Shown: piece by piece, positions 6,850 to 10,360 of the stretch
Layout of the letters: every line of letters begins with the position of its first letter
How positions within the stretch are numbered: the stretch's first letter is position 1
Origin: Syntrophomonadaceae bacterium
GTDB lineage: Bacteria > Bacillota > Dethiobacteria > DTU022
Direction of reading: 5' to 3'
Assembly: GCA_003558195.1 (NCBI GenBank)
Contig: PWMM01000206.1
Coordinates: 1-10,360 of the forward strand
Length of the DNA stretch: 10,360 nucleotides
Translations under genes and position numbers: made by a program
The notes under the pieces: generated by a model
What the model was told of the DNA's origin: nothing
Database searches by the model: none
Seen by the model: the letters and a program-made list of their open reading frames with translations, nothing else

Positions 6850-7131
6850 CTAAAGATCTCCCCTTGCCCTTTGCCCTTCAGTATTATGAATATGAACCAA
6901 GCTACCTGCCTTAATACTATCCTTGGCCTGGCCAATGGCTTCACCGTATTTTATGATAGCCTCACCCCTGGCGATATCATGCAAGGAAAACTTAAACCCA
7001 TAAGGAATATCTTCAGTTAAAGTGATAGTTTGATTTTTAGTAACGGGAATTTTACTTCCTGCAGTTAAATCATTTAAGGCAGTCCCAACATTGTCTTTTT
7101 CGTGTAAAACCAATCCTTCTTTTTTACACAA
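6850..7131 (-). CDS. Divergent SAF-domain small subunit of a UxaA/SuyA-type lyase
   Basis: This 93-residue protein is a single SAF domain, like SuyA or the N-terminal domain of UxaA/GarD. It keeps D-N-V (13-15), the IIKYGE..G core (59-67) and the terminal VHIHN (79-83). The usual G-H-K is G-F-K here: Phe46 replaces the histidine kept in the other small subunit (His51). This matches the loss of hallmark residues in its large partner, so the pair seems to have diverged together. The start is TTG at 7129-7131, with AAAGGAG at 7142-7148 leaving ten nt; no ATG or GTG in frame fits better. It ends with TAG, and the ribosome site of the next gene begins just beyond it. The ribosome-site region lies beside a duplicated 12-mer. 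Confidence 0.85.
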   Translation of the reverse strand: MCKKEGLVLHEKDNVGTALNDLTAGSKIPVTKNQTITLTEDIPYGFKFSLHDIARGEAIIKYGEAIGQAKDSIKAGSLVHIHNTEGQRARGDL

Positions 7132-7142
7132 AATTGCAACAC

Positions 7143-7166
7143 TCCTTTAGTCAGTCCTTTAGTCAG
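7143..7166 (-). repeat. Tandem 12-bp repeat at the ribosome site of the divergent small subunit
   Basis: TCCTTTAGTCAG occurs twice head to tail (7143-7154 and 7155-7166) with no mismatch. On the coding strand this duplicates CTGACTAAAGGA, so an extra AAAGGA core sits 12 nt upstream of the one used by the TTG start. It could arise by slippage and could tune translation. Confidence 0.8.
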
Positions 7167-7201
7167 GTTATATTAAAGCGCGATTACTGCTATTCGGGGT
7201 T

Positions 7202-7336
7202 CTAACCGTAATCCTCCCGGGCTTTTTTCCCGCTGCACGCTAAAGCCTTTACCGGGCCTACAGGCCCTTGACTCTTGCGTTCAACGCAAAAACCAACCGG
7301 AATAATTAAAGCAGTTCCTAAGATGCCGCTCGTCAT
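7202..7336 (-). other. G+C-rich inverted-repeat island with a doubtful 44-codon frame
   Basis: This part of the 279-bp spacer between the two lyase modules is clearly richer in G+C than other spacers here. It holds three inverted repeats: CCCG(G)GCTTT at 7216-7225 against AAAGCC and CGGG at 7242-7256 with a 5-nt bulge; GGGCCT-AC-AGGCCC at 7254-7267; and TTGCGT-TCA-ACGCAA at 7275-7289. No T-run follows any of them on the minus strand, so they are not standard terminators. A minus-strand ATG at 7334-7336 opens 44 codons to a TAG at 7202-7204 (MTSGILGTAL...AREDYG), but no ribosome site precedes it. It may be an RNA element, a small repeat unit, or a relic of a longer gene. Confidence 0.4.
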
Positions 7337-7410
7337 TGACTTGTAAAGGATCTTTTAAAATCCGACCTTTATGGTGGCACTTGATCCGGACCAGGGCAAT
7401 TACAGTTGCT

Positions 7411-8559
7411 TTAAGTTAAAGGGCGATAAATCGAAAAATCACCGAAACCAAGCTGCTCTGCCTTGGTAAGTTTGCCATTACTGACATCTACTAACTCCTG
7501 AAATATTTGCTGTCCCACTTCCTGGACCGTGCTTAATCCATCGATAATCACACCAGCATTGATATCAATATTATCCTGCATTTTGCCATAAGTATCACTG
7601 TTGCTGCATATTTTTATTACCGGAGCCACAGGGCAACCTACCGGTGTACCCCTGCCAGTTGTAAAAGCAATTACCTGGGCCCCACCTGCTACCATGGCTG
7701 TAATTGATTCGACATCATATCCAGGTGTATCCATGATGATTAAACCTTTCCTGGAAGGCTTAAAGGCATATTCTAATACTTCCTGGACAGGAGATGTTCC
7801 ACCTTTATGGATGTTGCCGAGGGACTTTTCTTCAACGGTAGACAAACCACCTTCCCTGTTTCCAGGAGCGAGGTTGCTCATATCCAATCCCTGTTTAACT
7901 CCCTCTTGCTCTGCTCGATGGACAATTTCTAAAATTTGATCCGCAACTTCCTTATTGACGGCCCTTTTAGCCATTAAATGTTCGGCCCCCACGATCTCGC
8001 TGGTCTCAGATAAGATAGAGGAACCCCCTTCGCCGATTAGCAGATCACTGGCAACTCCAAGGGCCGGGTTAGCAGATATGCCCGAATTTGAATCCGATCC
8101 CCCACACTCAAGAGCAAAAATAAGTTCAGAAAGATCGCATTCCTGCCTTTTCTGCGCTGAGAGCTCGGCAAGCATTTTCTGACCGGTTTGCACTCCCTGG
8201 CTAACAGCTTTAATTGTCCCGCCTACCTTCTGGATAACGATGGCTGCTACCGGTTTGCCAGTTTTGGCAATCCCTGCAGCAATCTCTTCAGCATCCATCG
8301 TTTCACATCCTAAACCGACAACTATGCAGGCGCCCACATTCGGGTTACTGCCATAGCCGATCATGGTTCGGCGAATCTGATCACTACTGGAGTGATAGTG
8401 GGCGCCACAACCATGTTCATGGGTCACATATACCGCTCCCTGCAGTTGCTGCCCGATCAACCTGGCCGTATCATTAGCGCAAACCACCGACGGTAAAACC
8501 AGCAAATGATTCCTTACACCAACTGATTGATCTGGCCTCTTAAAACCGTTAAATATCAT
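7411..8559 (-). CDS. UxaA/SuyB-family lyase, large (catalytic) subunit, canonical
   Basis: This 382-residue protein matches the C-terminal catalytic part of altronate/galactarate dehydratases (UxaA, GarD) and the large subunit SuyB of sulfolactate sulfo-lyase. Motifs in order are FKRPD..VGVRN (6-17), V-V-C-A-N-D (25-30), HEHGCG (47-52), NPNVGACIVVGLGCE (72-86), ECGGSD (151-156), SETSEIVGAE (184-193), TVEEKSLGNI (241-250), DTPGYD (277-282), FTTGRGTPVGCP (299-310) and a late Cys318. The cysteine- and histidine-rich sites probably hold the catalytic metal, as these enzymes are Fe2+/Mn2+-dependent. Elimination of water, or of sulfite from sulfolactate, is the expected chemistry. ATG start with AAAGGAG nine nt upstream; it lies 18 nt after its small subunit, a clear translational pair. 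The split two-protein layout resembles SuyAB and also split altronate dehydratases, so I give no gene symbol. Confidence 0.92.
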   Translation of the reverse strand: MIFNGFKRPDQSVGVRNHLLVLPSVVCANDTARLIGQQLQGAVYVTHEHGCGAHYHSSSDQIRRTMIGYGSNPNVGACIVVGLGCETMDAEEIAAGIAKTGKPVAAIVIQKVGGTIKAVSQGVQTGQKMLAELSAQKRQECDLSELIFALECGGSDSNSGISANPALGVASDLLIGEGGSSILSETSEIVGAEHLMAKRAVNKEVADQILEIVHRAEQEGVKQGLDMSNLAPGNREGGLSTVEEKSLGNIHKGGTSPVQEVLEYAFKPSRKGLIIMDTPGYDVESITAMVAGGAQVIAFTTGRGTPVGCPVAPVIKICSNSDTYGKMQDNIDINAGVIIDGLSTVQEVGQQIFQELVDVSNGKLTKAEQLGFGDFSIYRPLT

Positions 8560-8577
8560 TAGTTATTGCTCCTTTCC

Positions 8578-8877
8578 CTAGTTAGCCTGCCTTTTACCGC
8601 GAATTCCCTTAATATTATGATCGTGTACATATTCTCCCTTTTCAATATTTTGCATCGCAACACCAATAACTTCGCCGTACTTAATTATCTCTTTATTTTC
8701 TTGTAAAACAGTTAGGGCAAGCTTGTGTCCGAAAGGAATATCCTGGACTAGTGGAATTTCCTCATAATAATCGACCCCTTTAACGATAGCTTTTTGATCT
8801 TTTTTTAAGTTCTCAATGGCTACCGCGATATTATCTTTAGGATCTATTAAGATGGCATTATGCTTTTTATCACTCAT
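8578..8877 (-). CDS. SAF-domain small subunit of the canonical UxaA/SuyA-type lyase
   Basis: This 99-residue single SAF-domain protein corresponds to SuyA or the N-terminal domain of UxaA/GarD. It has D-N-I-A-V-A-I (15-21), I-P-F-G-H-K-L-A-L (47-55, His51), IIKYGEVIG (64-72) and the closing VHDHN (84-88). The His residues in GHK and VHxHN are the family hallmarks and are likely at or near the active site, which would lie between the two subunits. ATG start with AAAGGAG eight nt upstream; it is 25 nt after the dehydrogenase gene and 18 nt before the large subunit, so the three are almost certainly one transcription unit. All hallmark residues are intact, unlike in the second small subunit at 6850-7131. 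Confidence 0.92.
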   Translation of the reverse strand: MSDKKHNAILIDPKDNIAVAIENLKKDQKAIVKGVDYYEEIPLVQDIPFGHKLALTVLQENKEIIKYGEVIGVAMQNIEKGEYVHDHNIKGIRGKRQAN

Positions 8878-8902
8878 TAAAAATTCTCCTTTCTACTGAT
8901 AT

Positions 8903-9946
8903 TTAAACGGGATTTAAGAAAATTCTTTGAACTGTACCGGAAGCAGCTTTTTCAAAAGCACTAGCATAATCTTCAAGTTCATAAGTACTGCCAAGTAGTG
9001 GATCTAAATCTAATTTTCCTGAAGCGATGAATTGCTCAACCAGTAGCCAGGTACTGTACATTTTTCTTCCCCAGATCCCGGTAATGTTTAATTCTTTGCG
9101 GATCAGATAACGATCAGCATCAAATTGGATAGGAGCAGTTGGAATTCCCAGCAAGCAAAACCGGCCTTGATTCTTTAAAATTTCCAGGCCCTCCAGGAAT
9201 GCTTCGTTGCTTCCAGAGGCTTCGATTACTACATCAACTCCCCCTCCATTGGTCAGAGCTTTAATAGCATCGATTACATCCTCCTGCCCGGAGTTGATTT
9301 GATAGTCTGCCCCCATCTTTTCGGCCATCTTTAATTTTGCAGGACTTCGGCTGGTAGAAAATACGGTATGTGCTCCCATCTGTTTAGAAGCATTGATGGT
9401 CATTAAACCAATTGGCCCGCATCCCAGGACAGCCAGGGTTCCACCGCATGGGCTCGTTTTTTGTAAGGCATGAACCGCAACGCCCAATGGCTCCATAATA
9501 GCCCCTACCCTGGGATCAACAGTTTGATCTATTTTTATGAGGCAGCTTTCCGGAACCAGGATATATTCCGCAAAACAGCCTTGATAGGTTTTTCCAATAT
9601 TTCTCATGTTAACACAAAGATGTTGATTCCCACCGCGACACATGTAACATTTTCCGCAGGGAACATGTGTCTCACCAACAACCCGATCCCCGACCATAAA
9701 GTTCTGGACACCATCACCAACTTCCACGACAGTGCCACAATATTCATGGCCCATGGTAAAAGGCAATTCAGTGTTTACCGCAATATTTTTAGACCACCTG
9801 TAAACCGCCTGATCGGAACCGCAAATTGCTGCTATTTCAACCTTTACCAAGACCAGACCTTTATCCACCCTTGGAATGGCGATTTCTTTGAGCTCAGCTC
9901 CTGCACCTGGAAAGGTTTTTCTTAAGGCTTTCATCATCTCAGGCAT
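8903..9946 (-). CDS. Zinc-dependent medium-chain alcohol/polyol dehydrogenase (threonine-dehydrogenase-like)
   Basis: This 347-residue protein is a complete MDR-family dehydrogenase. Catalytic zinc ligands are Cys42 (C-G-S-D), His67-Glu68 (G-H-E) and Glu152 (I-M-E-P). The structural zinc site is Cys97, Cys100, Cys103 and Cys111. The nucleotide-binding motif is G175-C-G-P-I-G180. Overall it resembles L-threonine 3-dehydrogenases and sorbitol/uronate dehydrogenases. The second Rossmann strand ends V-F-S-T-S-R, without the acidic residue usual for NAD, so NADP(H) may be preferred. ATG start with GAAGGAAG six nt upstream. It leads the cluster of lyase genes, so it probably oxidises or reduces a hydroxyacid, sugar acid or alcohol in the same route. 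Which one cannot be told from sequence; true threonine dehydrogenase activity is less likely because no 2-amino-3-ketobutyrate ligase gene is adjacent. Confidence 0.9.
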   Translation of the reverse strand: MPEMMKALRKTFPGAGAELKEIAIPRVDKGLVLVKVEIAAICGSDQAVYRWSKNIAVNTELPFTMGHEYCGTVVEVGDGVQNFMVGDRVVGETHVPCGKCYMCRGGNQHLCVNMRNIGKTYQGCFAEYILVPESCLIKIDQTVDPRVGAIMEPLGVAVHALQKTSPCGGTLAVLGCGPIGLMTINASKQMGAHTVFSTSRSPAKLKMAEKMGADYQINSGQEDVIDAIKALTNGGGVDVVIEASGSNEAFLEGLEILKNQGRFCLLGIPTAPIQFDADRYLIRKELNITGIWGRKMYSTWLLVEQFIASGKLDLDPLLGSTYELEDYASAFEKAASGTVQRIFLNPV

Positions 9947-10109
9947 ATTGCACTTCCTTCAATAATAATTTATTTAAGCATTTTCCCCCGGACTTTTAAT
10001 AAAACCGGTTAAAACCAGACCCTGTTCTAAAATGATCGATCTTTCAGGGTTTAGAAATAAAAATATTTTCAATCGGATCTTAAAATTACAGAAGATCAAT
10101 TTTTTAATG
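9947..10109 (-). promoter_or_regulatory. Leader upstream of the dehydrogenase with several inverted repeats
   Basis: The 163-bp gap contains, in minus-strand RNA, GATCTT...AAGATC; then ACCCTG...CAGGGT around a loop holding GATCGATC; then CCGGTTTT-ATT-AAAA-GT-CCGG next to the palindrome AACCGGTT. None is followed by a T-run. I see no convincing -35/-10 pair. The DNA could carry an operator or leader control for the cluster, but that is inference. Confidence 0.3.
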
Positions 10110-10360
10110 TTACCGGTTTAGCCATTCAGGCAACTCCTGGTTTTCTTTACCGTGATATGCACACCTGTAAAAACGACATGACCCTTTACAATCTCCTTTA
10201 AATGGAGGCATCGGCGGCTCTCCTTTAACCTGGCTAATCAGCTCAATAGCGGCCTTAATATCCTCTTCTTCACCTTCAGCAATCAAGGTAACCGCCCCTT
10301 CGCTGCCACCAAAGCCTCCTGAAGCGACATGAACTGCTTTGACCCTGGTTAAAACCCTTA
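10110..10360 (-). CDS. Unrecognised protein with Cys-rich tail (C-terminal part only)
   Basis: An open frame enters from the right edge and ends at TAA (10110-10112), giving the last 82 residues of a longer protein. It is not a shadow: no other frame is open through the stretch, and codon use is like the neighbours. Visible features are a V-K-A-V-H-V strand, a Gly-rich turn S-G-G-F-G-G-S-E-G-A, a V-T-L-I-A-E-G strand, an acidic helix (EEEDIKAAIELISQVKGE), a Pro linker (PPMPPFKGD), then C-x3-C-x4-C with A-Y-H-G and a W near the end. The strand-helix pattern could be an ACT- or BMC-like small alpha/beta fold; the three Cys plus His could bind metal or a cluster. I do not recognise the family. 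It lies 163 bp before the dehydrogenase gene, same strand. Confidence 0.6.
   Translation of the reverse strand, partial: RVLTRVKAVHVASGGFGGSEGAVTLIAEGEEEDIKAAIELISQVKGEPPMPPFKGDCKGSCRFYRCAYHGKENQELPEWLNR

Noticed and set aside
7374..7386. TGGCAC followed by TTG as a sigma-54 promoter
   Set aside because: It is on the plus strand, where no gene follows, and the spacing and -12 element do not match the GG-N10-GC form.
9470..9925. Plus-strand open frame of 151 codons opposite the dehydrogenase
   Set aside because: It lies fully antisense to a well-supported zinc dehydrogenase, and the translation shows no family pattern.
1..10360. CRISPR arrays, tRNA or rRNA genes, phage genes
   Set aside because: No regularly spaced repeats, cloverleaf with TTCRA-type arm, or phage/defence protein motifs were seen.

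Overview
The window looks like a catabolic gene cluster from an anaerobic, Clostridia-like Bacillota. This is inferred from the purine-rich AGGAGG-type ribosome sites, moderate G+C coding DNA, A+T-rich spacers and a TTG start. An Asp/Glu/Pro-rich stretch at the start of the exported solute-binding protein would suit a saline or alkaline habitat, but that is only a hint. Every supported gene reads on the minus strand, so the cluster runs from high to low coordinates.

In reading order: (1) the C-terminal part of an unrecognised protein with a Cys-rich tail (10110-10360); (2) a zinc-dependent medium-chain dehydrogenase (8903-9946); (3) a canonical two-subunit UxaA/SuyAB-type lyase, with a small SAF-domain subunit (8578-8877) and a large subunit (7411-8559); (4) a 279-bp spacer with a G+C-rich inverted-repeat island and a 12-bp tandem repeat; (5) a second, divergent small/large pair of the same superfamily (6850-7131 and 5635-6831) that has lost several hallmark His/Cys residues; (6) a 494-bp A+T-rich spacer; (7) tctA, the large membrane subunit of a tripartite tricarboxylate-type transporter (3578-5140); (8) a LarA-like (DUF2088) nickel-dependent racemase/epimerase homologue (2234-3514); (9) an 841-bp spacer with a probable decayed IS256-type transposase fragment, a promoter candidate and a 17-bp palindrome; (10) tctC, a lipoprotein solute-binding protein (217-1392); (11) a strong hairpin; (12) the first 30 codons of tctB (1-92).

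The genes fit one route for a hydroxylated organic acid. TctC captures the acid and TctA/TctB import it. The LarA-like enzyme would invert the alpha-hydroxyl carbon so that one stereoisomer reaches the UxaA-type lyase, which eliminates water (as in altronate or galactarate) or sulfite (as in sulfolactate). The dehydrogenase would handle a related alcohol or hydroxyacid. The actual substrate cannot be read from the sequence. The least ordinary features are the paired canonical and residue-depleted UxaA modules, the LarA homologue between tctA and tctC, and the tctA / tctC-tctB split with a hairpin between tctC and tctB.
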